Below are positions 6,276 to 13,155 of a stretch of 14,411 bases of DNA, in pieces. Numbering within the stretch: position 1 is the first letter of the stretch; each line of letters starts with the position of its first letter. The notes under the pieces were generated by a model. That model did no database searches, had not been told where the DNA came from, and saw only the letters and a list, made by a program, of their open reading frames with translations. Source of the stretch: Dehalococcoidales bacterium. Lineage in GTDB: Bacteria; Chloroflexota; Dehalococcoidia; Dehalococcoidales; JAQTVP01. The stretch spans positions 1-14,411 of the forward strand of contig JAQTVP010000019.1 in the NCBI GenBank assembly GCA_028707015.1, given 5' to 3'. Position numbers and translations under genes: made by a program.

Positions 6276-7934
6276 ATGTCAAAATATATCTTTATTACTG
6301 GTGGTGTTGTTAGTTCGGTAGGTAAAGGCGTCACTGTCGCTTCAGTTGGTACTATATTAAAGAGCCGCCAAATTACCGTTTCGGCACTAAAATTAGATCC
6401 TTATCTCAATGTTGATCCAGGAACCATGTCACCGTATCAGCACGGCGAGGTATTTGTGACCCAGGATGGAGCAGAAACTGATCTGGATTTGGGTCACTAT
6501 GAGCGCTTTATTGATGTAAACCTTACCGCTGACTCTAATATTACCTCGGGCCAAATCTATAGCTCAGTTATTACCAAAGAAAGACGAGGCGATTTTCTCG
6601 GAGGCACCATCCAGGTAGTACCTCATGTAACCAATGAGATAAAGCAACGGTTTGCCAAGTTAGCTCAAGAATCTCAAGCTGAGGTAGTTATTATTGAGAT
6701 AGGCGGTACAGTAGGTGACATAGAGGGGCAACCATTCCTCGAAGCAATTAGACAAATGAGGAATGATGCCGGACGGGATAATATACTATATATTCATGTT
6801 ACCCTGCTACCGTATCTTAACTCCACTCAAGAATTAAAAACCAAGCCAACACAGCATAGCGTTAACGAATTACGCCGTATCGGTATCCAACCGGATGTTA
6901 TTATTTGCCGAAGTGATTACCCTATTTCGGAAGAAATAAAAAGTAAAATTTCCCTGTTTTGTGATGTTGATCGAAAAGCAGTTATTCCCATGCCGACCGC
7001 TTCCACTATCTATGAAGTACCACTAATTTTAGAAGAGGAAGGACTGGGGGAAATAATTACAGATAAACTTAATCTTGAGACAAGCGGGCCAGATTTGAGC
7101 CAATGGCAAGAACTAGTAAAAAACCTGAAAACACCTCACAAACCAATTAATATCGCCCTGGTTGGTAAATACGTGGAATTAAAAGATGCTTATTTTTCAG
7201 TCCGCGAGGCACTGCACCACGCTGGCTTATATCACAATAGAGACATTAATCTTCTCTGGGTTCAGTCTGAAGATTTAGAAAAAGAGGGCAGTGATGCTCT
7301 GCTACGATCCGCCCAAGGTATTATAATACCAGGCGGATTCGGAGTAAGAGGAATTGATGGCATGGTAAGTGCAGCCCATTATGCTCGTAAAAACAATATC
7401 CCATACTTAGGATTATGCCTCGGAATGCAGGTTATGGTAATAGAATTTGCCCGTCATGTCTTAGGTTCAGCCAATGCTAACTCTACCGAATTTGATACAA
7501 CTACCGAGTATCCTGTTATTGATCTCCTCCCCGACCAGCAAGGAGTAGAAAACAAGGGAGCAACTATGCGCCTGGGCAATTATCCTTGCCAAATATTAGA
7601 TGGCAGTCTTGCTGCTAAAGCTTACGGGCAGAAGTCAGTTAATGAACGCCATAGACACCGCTTTGAATTTAATAATAAGTTCCGCACTCAGCTTGAGAAA
7701 GCAGGAATAATATATAGTGGATTATCTCCTGACGAACAGCTGGTAGAAATGTGCGAAATCACTAATCACCCTTGGATGCTTGGCTGCCAATTCCATCCCG
7801 AGTTCGGGTCTCGTCCCACTCGCCCCCACCCTCTGTTCCGTGATTTTATTGGTGCTGCCAAAGAAATTCTACGAGAAGGGTCACAGGCGTCGTTACCACT
7901 CTCTAACCAATTTTCAAAGGATAAGGAGAACTAA
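6276..7934 (+). CDS. pyrG: CTP synthase
   Basis: This 552-aa enzyme makes CTP from UTP, ATP and glutamine, the last step of de novo cytidine nucleotide synthesis. The N-terminal synthetase domain (1-265) begins with the P-loop-like GGVVSSVGKG (9-18), usually GGVVSSLGKG. It contains EIGGTVGDIE (141-150), the UTP/CTP-site region KTKPTQHSV (188-196) and SKISLFCDV (223-231). The class I glutamine amidotransferase domain (about 290-535) has an oxyanion-hole glycine motif IIPGGFGVRG (350-359), nucleophile Cys381 in GLCLGMQ, and the His507/Glu509 pair in HPEF. Length is normal for the family. The ATG has only a weak TAGAG site about 8 nt upstream. Its TAA stop directly abuts the tal ATG, so the two are translationally coupled. 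Confidence 0.98.
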   Translation: MSKYIFITGGVVSSVGKGVTVASVGTILKSRQITVSALKLDPYLNVDPGTMSPYQHGEVFVTQDGAETDLDLGHYERFIDVNLTADSNITSGQIYSSVITKERRGDFLGGTIQVVPHVTNEIKQRFAKLAQESQAEVVIIEIGGTVGDIEGQPFLEAIRQMRNDAGRDNILYIHVTLLPYLNSTQELKTKPTQHSVNELRRIGIQPDVIICRSDYPISEEIKSKISLFCDVDRKAVIPMPTASTIYEVPLILEEEGLGEIITDKLNLETSGPDLSQWQELVKNLKTPHKPINIALVGKYVELKDAYFSVREALHHAGLYHNRDINLLWVQSEDLEKEGSDALLRSAQGIIIPGGFGVRGIDGMVSAAHYARKNNIPYLGLCLGMQVMVIEFARHVLGSANANSTEFDTTTEYPVIDLLPDQQGVENKGATMRLGNYPCQILDGSLAAKAYGQKSVNERHRHRFEFNNKFRTQLEKAGIIYSGLSPDEQLVEMCEITNHPWMLGCQFHPEFGSRPTRPHPLFRDFIGAAKEILREGSQASLPLSNQFSKDKEN

Positions 7935-8582
7935 ATGCGCATTTTTTTGGATACAGCCAACATTGAACAAATAAAGCAAGCTAATAAGCTGGGTGTTATT
8001 GCTGGAGTTACCACTAATCCCAGTCTGGTATCCAAAGAAGGTTCGGCTGATTATAAAACCGTTGTACAGGAAATATGTAAAATTATCCCTGGTTCTGTTT
8101 CAGCCGAGGTACTTGCAGAAGACGCTCAGGAAATGATTGAGCAAGCTAGAAATATTGCCACTTGGGCAGCAAATGTAACTGTAAAAATTCCAGCTACCGC
8201 CAGTGGGCTGGAAGCGATAGCAGTACTGGCCAAAGAAAATATAAAGGTAAATATGACCCTCTGTTTCTCACTGAACCAAGCTATGCTGGGAGCATTAGCC
8301 GGTGCCGCATACGTCAGTCCTTTTGTTGGTCGACTGGATGATATTGGATATAATGGCATTGATTTAGTCAAGGATATTGTTGATGTATTTACCCAATATC
8401 AGCTACCCACCAAGGTTATTGCCGCCAGTATTCGTCACACTCAGCACTGTGTGGACGCTGCCAAGGCAGGAGCTCATATTGCTACTGTTCCTTATCAAGT
8501 GCTGATGCAGATGATAAAGCATCCCCTTACTGATATAGGTATCACTCGTTTCCTTAATGACTGGAAACAAGTGTCACAGTAA
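7935..8582 (+). CDS. tal: Transaldolase, small (FSA/TAL) type
   Basis: This 215-aa TIM-barrel class I aldolase probably moves a dihydroxyacetone unit between sugar phosphates in the non-oxidative pentose phosphate route. FLDTANIEQI (4-13) and AGVTTNPSLV (23-32) are the family signatures, and Lys84 in VTVKIPAT (81-88) is the Schiff-base lysine. Phe130 in YVSPFVGRLDD (126-136) falls where fructose-6-phosphate aldolases carry a Tyr and true transaldolases a Phe, so transaldolase activity is favoured over FSA. HIATVPYQVL (181-190) is the phosphate-end loop. AAGGAG at 7923-7928, inside the end of pyrG, is the ribosome site; the ATG follows the pyrG stop with no gap. Many annotations would call this protein fsa. 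Confidence 0.93.
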   Translation: MRIFLDTANIEQIKQANKLGVIAGVTTNPSLVSKEGSADYKTVVQEICKIIPGSVSAEVLAEDAQEMIEQARNIATWAANVTVKIPATASGLEAIAVLAKENIKVNMTLCFSLNQAMLGALAGAAYVSPFVGRLDDIGYNGIDLVKDIVDVFTQYQLPTKVIAASIRHTQHCVDAAKAGAHIATVPYQVLMQMIKHPLTDIGITRFLNDWKQVSQ

Positions 8583-8646
8583 TAGTTTTTTGAAATATTG
8601 AAATTAGCCAAACCCTGATCTGTAATTATTAATTGCGACAAGAGGG

Positions 8647-8681
8647 TTAATGTCATTAAAACTGAGTATTACGCTTATAAT
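8647..8681 (+). promoter_or_regulatory. Candidate rho promoter with palindrome at the -35 position
   Basis: TATAAT at 8676-8681 is perfect but no recognisable -35 lies 16-19 nt upstream. Instead a perfect 13-nt palindrome, TTAATG-T-CATTAA (8647-8659), occupies that place. This layout suits a promoter that depends on an activator, or one carrying an operator. Transcription would start near 8688, leaving a leader of about 67 nt before the rho ATG. Confidence 0.4.
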
Positions 8682-8754
8682 AGGGCTTTTTACCCAATAA
8701 ATTGAACCGCCTTTTTGCTTTGATAGCAGGAAAGGCTAAGAATGAGGTTACATT

Positions 8755-10020
8755 ATGGAGATTAGTCAACTAGAAAACAAAAATAAAGATGAGTTAGTGG
8801 AATTAGCAAAGGAGATGGGTATCTCCAACTGTAGCAACCTCAAAAAACAAGATGTCATCATGCGTTTGCTTCAGGCACAAACTGAACAGCAGGGTAATAA
8901 ATTCTGTAATGGCATTCTGGAGATTTTAAATGATGGCTACGGTTTCTTAAGACAGGATACAATGTTACCCAGTTCATCTGATATATATGTTTCCCAATCC
9001 CAGATTCGCCGCTTTGGCCTGCGTACCGGGGATATGGTTGCCGGTCAATGCCGGCCACCCAAAGCAAGTGAGAAATACCCCAGTCTGCTCCGGGTAGAGG
9101 TAATTAATGATATCAATCCTGAGTTAGCTAAAAGACGGCCACGCTTCACAGCACTAACTCCTACTTTCCCTGATAAATTAATTAATCTGGAAACCCCGAA
9201 TAATGACTTGTCCGCTCGGCTGATCAACCTCGTGGCTCCCATCGGCCGCGGGCAAAGGGGACTAATTGTCTCTCCGCCCAAAGCCGGCAAAACAATACTG
9301 CTTAAAGCTATCGCCAATGCTGTCGCTGCCAACTATAATGACATTCATATTATAGTGTGTCTTATTGGTGAACGCCCCGAAGAGGTGACCGATATGAAAC
9401 GATCAGTTAAAGGCGAAGTGATTGGGGCTACTTTTGATGAAGCAGTTGAAAATCAGACCCGTGTCGCTGAGCTAGCAATGGAAAGAGCCAAACGAATGGT
9501 AGAGAGCGGTAAGGATGTACTAATTCTGCTCGACGGCATTACCCGCCTAACCCGAGCCTACAACCTGGCAGTACCACCCAGCGGCCGCACCCTTTCCGGT
9601 GGTATTGATCCGGCTGCCCTGCACCCATCCAAGCGTTTCTTTGGTGCTGCCCGCAATATGGATGAAGGAGGTAGTCTCACTATTATTGCCACTTGCCTTA
9701 TTGATACCGGCAGCCGTATGGACGAAGTCATCTATGAGGAATTTAAAGGAACGGGTAACATGGAACTCCACCTTGTCCGCCAGTTAGCTGAGCGGCGTGT
9801 CTTCCCCGCAGTGGACATTCAGCGGAGTGGCACCAGGCGAGAGGAGCTACTCCTAAGTGAAAACACGATAAAGCAGGTATGGTTACTGCGGAGGATGATA
9901 TCTATGGTTGCCTCCGGATCCGCTAATACCGCTGAGGCGACAGAAAGAGTACTGGAACGCTTGGGCAAAACAAAAAACAACGCTGAGTTCCTCGATAATT
10001 TAAATAAGGAAGCATCATAG
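8755..10020 (+). CDS. rho: Transcription termination factor Rho
   Basis: This 421-aa hexameric RNA-dependent ATPase ends transcription. Its parts, in order, are an N-terminal helical Rho_N domain (1-43) and a cold-shock-like RNA-binding domain (50-120) with GILEILNDGYGFLR (53-66). The ATPase core follows, with Walker A SPPKAGKT (173-180), catalytic Glu206 in GERPEEVTDM (205-214), Walker B VLILLD (255-260), the Q-loop region PSGRTLSGGIDP (275-286), the R-loop LIDTGSRMDEV (315-325) and DIQRSGTRREEL (354-365). Length is close to E. coli Rho, without the long N-terminal insertions of some phyla. Gly205 replaces the Asp that precedes the catalytic Glu in E. coli. A GAGG site lies 7 nt before the ATG. 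It follows tal by 172 bp and may be cotranscribed or use its own promoter. Confidence 0.98.
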   Translation: MEISQLENKNKDELVELAKEMGISNCSNLKKQDVIMRLLQAQTEQQGNKFCNGILEILNDGYGFLRQDTMLPSSSDIYVSQSQIRRFGLRTGDMVAGQCRPPKASEKYPSLLRVEVINDINPELAKRRPRFTALTPTFPDKLINLETPNNDLSARLINLVAPIGRGQRGLIVSPPKAGKTILLKAIANAVAANYNDIHIIVCLIGERPEEVTDMKRSVKGEVIGATFDEAVENQTRVAELAMERAKRMVESGKDVLILLDGITRLTRAYNLAVPPSGRTLSGGIDPAALHPSKRFFGAARNMDEGGSLTIIATCLIDTGSRMDEVIYEEFKGTGNMELHLVRQLAERRVFPAVDIQRSGTRREELLLSENTIKQVWLLRRMISMVASGSANTAEATERVLERLGKTKNNAEFLDNLNKEAS

Positions 10021-10253
10021 TAAAGCAAAGTTTCTTTATCTTTTATTAAATGACAGGCATCACTTCAATAAAGAAAGATTTATACTAAAAGTTCAACAAA
10101 TTCTACCGTTGGCCAGAACAATATGTGACTGTAAGCACTAATTGTGACAACCAATACTAAAATTTTAATAAATTTTTAAACTAACTAATTTAAAATTGAT
10201 ACGTTATAATACTTAAAGAGTGATACAAAAGACTAATGGTTATTTTTCGCCAC

Positions 10254-10281
10254 TTGACAAATAAATATTTTATGTTATATT
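10254..10281 (+). promoter_or_regulatory. Upstream promoter (P1) of the surface-protein gene
   Basis: Perfect TTGACA (10254-10259), 16-nt spacer, TATATT (10276-10281, five of six). Transcription would start near 10288 and give a leader of about 230 nt containing all the structures described for this region. Confidence 0.65.
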
Positions 10282-10294
10282 GGTTACACATCTA

Positions 10295-10324
10295 TTGACA
10301 GGCTAGGTATGACGCGTATATCAT
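10295..10324 (+). promoter_or_regulatory. Possible second promoter (P2) of the surface-protein gene
   Basis: A second perfect TTGACA (10295-10300) is followed by TATATC after 16 nt or TATCAT after 18 nt. Transcripts starting near 10330 would place the perfect Shine-Dalgarno sequence about 12-15 nt from the 5' end. Confidence 0.4.
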
Positions 10325-10341
10325 AGAGTGTCATACTTGTA

Positions 10342-10352
10342 AAAGGAGGTGA
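10342..10352 (+). promoter_or_regulatory. Perfect 11-nt Shine-Dalgarno far upstream of the surface gene
   Basis: AAAGGAGGTGA complements the 3' tail of 16S rRNA over 11 nt, yet lies about 170 nt before the surface-gene ATG. It could serve the eight-codon ORF that follows, or act as an mRNA-stabilising ribosome-binding site of the STAB-SD kind known from Bacillus cry genes. Confidence 0.6.
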
Positions 10353-10359
10353 GGCAATA

Positions 10360-10386
10360 GTGATAACCCGCAAGGGAGAGAGTTAA
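10360..10386 (+). CDS. Possible eight-codon leader peptide
   Basis: A GTG 10 nt after the AGGAGG core opens a frame encoding MITRKGES and ending in TAA at 10384-10386. The only support is the excellent ribosome site and its correct spacing. The peptide shows no run of one amino acid that would suggest classical attenuation. Ribosomes engaged here could protect or remodel the leader. A non-coding role for the Shine-Dalgarno sequence is equally possible. Confidence 0.3.
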   Translation: MITRKGES

Positions 10387-10518
10387 TAAAACTCAACAAC
10401 AGACAAAAAAAAGATTAACCTGGTCCCCATATAGTTTAAGAGGAAAAATAAGTAGGGTGTTTTTGTGTATTATGGGGGCAGAAAGATATCTCAAATAACA
10501 AGGAGAAATTAAAAGTCG

Positions 10519-12987
10519 ATGAAAAAAAGATTTTCTAAAATTTTAGGGGTAGGTTTAACGGTAGCTTTACTTGCCAGCCTGCTGTTAACAGTTATGCCGG
10601 TAAGTGCACTTACTCAGCCCAGCGTAACCTTCCCCACCACAGCTGATGCTGTTATCAGCAAAGTGGATGCTACTTATAACGTCCGCTTCCAGCTGGCTAA
10701 AGAACTAGGCAATGCCGATACCATCACCATCACCTTCCCCAGCGACACTACCATATCCGCCACACCCACCGTTTCAATCTTAGCCTCACCAGGCTGGATT
10801 GGCGGCGCATGGCTGCCTGCTAACCTTGTTGGAGGAGGAGCCAACGCACCAGATTGGGTAGGTAATAATACTACCAAAACCATTACCGGTACGCTGGATG
10901 ATGCTCTCCATGCCATCGGTGAAGGTGCTGAGGTTAGAATCAGCATTACCGCCGGTATCACCAACCCCACCGCTCCGGCTGCTTATACCTTAACCGTAAA
11001 GACAACCGAAGAAGCCACCGCAGTAGCTTCAGCTGCCTACACCATTAACCCACCATCTGTTGGCGGGCTACCGGGCATAGTCACAGTTTATAATCCCAGC
11101 GGCATTTTGATGAGCCAGAAAACCGGCGGTACTGCTATTGAAGACGCTATAGCAGATGCTGCCACCACTGGCTATGTTATCAAGATTGGCCCCGGTACTT
11201 ATACCGAAGCCGCAATGGACACAGACGTTGACGGTGTTACCTTAGTCGCCACTGGCACAGCAGCGGAAACCATACTCAAAGGTGCTTTCACCATCGATAA
11301 TGCCAGTTGTACCCTTGAGGGCGTAACCATTCAAGGTACATTAACTATTGCCACAACTGGTAACAAAGCAACCGTCAAGAATTGCGTTATCAATAAAGCC
11401 AGCAGCACCACAGGTGCAACACTGGTTACCTATAGCAATACCGTTGCCAGCGGAACCGGCACCATCAGCGGTTGTACCATTGATACAACCTCCGGTGCTG
11501 TTGTTGATACTGGTATTCTAGTTAACCAGACCGGCCTTACCATCAGCGGTTGTACCATATCAGTAGATGCTGGTGACAAAGGCGTTGATATCGTCTCAGG
11601 TACTACCAAGATTACTGGCGGTAGCATCACTGGTAATAGCGGAACTGGTATTTCCGCTGCTGCAGGTGCAACCACTATTACTACAGCCCTCAGCAACCTG
11701 ACCACAGCCATTGACGTTACTGCTGTTGCAGCCACAGTTACCATTGACGGCTCAACCATCACGAATTGCGGTACTGCTACCACTCCGGTAAAACCAGCCG
11801 TTAATATTACCGCTGCTGCTGCTGTTACCATTAAGAACAGCACCATTACCGGTAGTCCGGATCAACTCCTGACTATTGCCGATGGCGCAGACGTAACCTA
11901 TGTTATGTTTAATGACCTATCTGGAAACACCAAGGGTATTGACAACAACGATGCTGGTGTTTCCCTGAATGCTACCCACAACTGGTGGGGAGCTGCTACC
12001 GGTCCGGCGACAGCTTTTAACTCAGCCGATGTAAATGCTACTGGCTATCTGGGCGCAGCCGCTACCGGTACTTTTGCGCTTAATAATAATACTTTAAATA
12101 CCGCTACTACTCAGAAAGTAGATGTATCAATCGTAACCACAGCAGGCGCGGTTTCCAATGCCGCTATTATCGGCGTTGCCAACTACGCAACGAATCCACA
12201 GGCTGCTACTTCTAGTCCCGCATTGGCCAATGGATTCTTTGATGTCTATATTGGTACTCCAGCTAATACTTCCGACGTAGCTACAATCAAACTTTATAAT
12301 GCTAATATAACTGCTGACTCAGTAGCCTATGTCTGGAGTGAACTCCAGGGCGGTTGGGCAAAATGTTCCAGCCAGGGCGTTAACACTTTCAGTGGCTATG
12401 TATGGATCAAAACTGGCACTACTGCCACTCCAGCCATTTCTGATCTAACCGGCACACCGTTCGTACTGGTTAAAGGTACGGCTACCATAACAACATTAAC
12501 TGCACCCGCGATTGTAGCACCAGTAGCCGGTGAAAAAGATGTTTTCCTTAAACCAACATTTGCTTGGGCACCGGTTACCGGAGCTAGCGCCTACTACTTC
12601 GAGCTGGCTGACAATCCGAACTTTGTGGTTCCGATTATGCGACTAAGTGGTGATCTGGGCCGCCTGATTGTTACCTATTATGCTCACATGACTGATCTTG
12701 ACTATTCCAGTGCCTATTACTGGAGAGTTAAAGCAGTAAGCGGCAGTGAAGATGCTGGTAATCTTATTGAAAGTCCTTGGAATGGAGGCGTCTTCATCAC
12801 CGAACAGGAACCAGTAGAACCTGAGCCACCAGTAGTTGTGGAAGAAGTTCAACCACCAGTTATTACCGTTGAAATTCCAGCAGAAACGCAGATAACTCCA
12901 TCTTGGATATATGTCATAATCGGAGTTGGTGCGGTACTGGTTATCGCTGTAATCGTCCTAATAGTTAGAACCAGAAGAGTTTCATAA
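10519..12987 (+). CDS. Secreted beta-helix surface protein with C-terminal membrane anchor
   Basis: This 822-aa protein was not recognised as a named family. Residues 1-30 are a signal peptide (MKKRFSK, hydrophobic core, likely cut after VSA). A beta-sandwich-like domain (about 35-180) follows. Residues 200-500 form a right-handed parallel beta-helix: it opens with AIEDAIADAA and IGPGTYTEA like pectin-lyase-fold proteins, repeats units such as LTISGCTI, and closes with NWWG (488-491). A beta domain (510-655) with GYVWIKTGTT comes next, then a fibronectin III-like domain (about 662-770; FAWAPVTGASAYYFEL, YYWRVKAV), a Pro/Glu linker, one transmembrane helix (796-816) and a basic tail RTRRVS. 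It is rich in Thr, Ala and Gly and has almost no Cys. An outer-face or S-layer-like structural role is inferred; a polysaccharide-binding role is possible. AAGGAG lies 13 nt before the ATG. Confidence 0.88.
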   Translation: MKKRFSKILGVGLTVALLASLLLTVMPVSALTQPSVTFPTTADAVISKVDATYNVRFQLAKELGNADTITITFPSDTTISATPTVSILASPGWIGGAWLPANLVGGGANAPDWVGNNTTKTITGTLDDALHAIGEGAEVRISITAGITNPTAPAAYTLTVKTTEEATAVASAAYTINPPSVGGLPGIVTVYNPSGILMSQKTGGTAIEDAIADAATTGYVIKIGPGTYTEAAMDTDVDGVTLVATGTAAETILKGAFTIDNASCTLEGVTIQGTLTIATTGNKATVKNCVINKASSTTGATLVTYSNTVASGTGTISGCTIDTTSGAVVDTGILVNQTGLTISGCTISVDAGDKGVDIVSGTTKITGGSITGNSGTGISAAAGATTITTALSNLTTAIDVTAVAATVTIDGSTITNCGTATTPVKPAVNITAAAAVTIKNSTITGSPDQLLTIADGADVTYVMFNDLSGNTKGIDNNDAGVSLNATHNWWGAATGPATAFNSADVNATGYLGAAATGTFALNNNTLNTATTQKVDVSIVTTAGAVSNAAIIGVANYATNPQAATSSPALANGFFDVYIGTPANTSDVATIKLYNANITADSVAYVWSELQGGWAKCSSQGVNTFSGYVWIKTGTTATPAISDLTGTPFVLVKGTATITTLTAPAIVAPVAGEKDVFLKPTFAWAPVTGASAYYFELADNPNFVVPIMRLSGDLGRLIVTYYAHMTDLDYSSAYYWRVKAVSGSEDAGNLIESPWNGGVFITEQEPVEPEPPVVVEEVQPPVITVEIPAETQITPSWIYVIIGVGAVLVIAVIVLIVRTRRVS
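11461..11558 (+). repeat. Direct 20-bp repeat inside the beta-helix coding region
   Basis: ACCATCAGCGGTTGTACCAT occurs at 11461-11480 and again, identical, at 11539-11558, exactly 78 bp (26 codons) apart and in the same frame. It encodes the TISGCTI coil of the beta-helix. The identity at DNA level suggests recent internal duplication or gene conversion of a coil. Confidence 0.8.
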
Positions 12988-13035
12988 CAAATATCAAATA
13001 GTTTTAACTTGAAGGATAACCCCTAAGATATTTCA

Positions 13036-13071
13036 AAGAAGCCCCCGCAAATACGGGGGCTTCTTCTTTTT
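13036..13071 (+). terminator. Strong intrinsic terminator after the surface-protein gene
   Basis: A perfect 12-bp stem (13036-13047 AAGAAGCCCCCG pairing with 13054-13065) closes a 6-nt loop, CAAATA. It is followed by CTTTTT (13066-13071). It isolates the surface gene from the downstream Asp-box gene, so the latter must have its own promoter. Confidence 0.93.
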
Positions 13072-13119
13072 AAGAAAATCCCTACTATATTGAAAACATA
13101 CTAATTAATCAGCAATCCA

Positions 13120-13148
13120 TTGACTTCTACCTTATGGCGAGCTAAAAT
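13120..13148 (+). promoter_or_regulatory. Promoter of the Asp-box gene, predicting a leaderless mRNA
   Basis: TTGACT (13120-13125, five of six), 17-nt spacer, TAAAAT (13143-13148, five of six). The expected start, 7-8 nt after the -10, coincides with the ATG at 13156. No Shine-Dalgarno precedes that ATG, which agrees with leaderless initiation. Confidence 0.5.
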
Positions 13149-13155
13149 TTGCCAT

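Larger units (their letters stand above)
10021..10518. other. Non-coding regulatory region between rho and the surface-protein gene
   Basis: This 498-bp stretch has no normal-length gene. An AT-only hairpin (TTTCTTTAT 10031-10039 with ATAAAGAAA 10068-10076, 28-nt loop) follows rho. AT-rich sequence runs to about 10210, with a TATAAT (10205-10210) lacking a -35. Then come tandem promoters (10254 and 10295), a 9-bp hairpin (10305-10338), a perfect Shine-Dalgarno with an eight-codon ORF (10342-10386), and a long-range stem (10423-10431 with 10471-10479, 39-nt loop, one G-U). The surface gene's own AAGGAG site (10500-10505) sits 13 nt before its ATG. Confidence 0.65.

Noticed and set aside
10031..10076. 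Hairpin after rho as an intrinsic terminator
   Set aside because: The nine pairs are almost all A-T, the loop is 28 nt and no U-run follows; it is unlikely to stop polymerase.
10472..10498. Second short ORF (ATG to TAA, eight codons) just before the surface-gene ribosome site
   Set aside because: No properly spaced Shine-Dalgarno precedes it and the ATG lies in a paired region; probably chance.
11430..11846. 138-codon open frame antisense to the surface-protein gene
   Set aside because: It lies within a Thr/Ala-rich repetitive coding region whose codon bias keeps the opposite strand open; the product is a low-complexity Val/Pro/Met string with no ribosome site.
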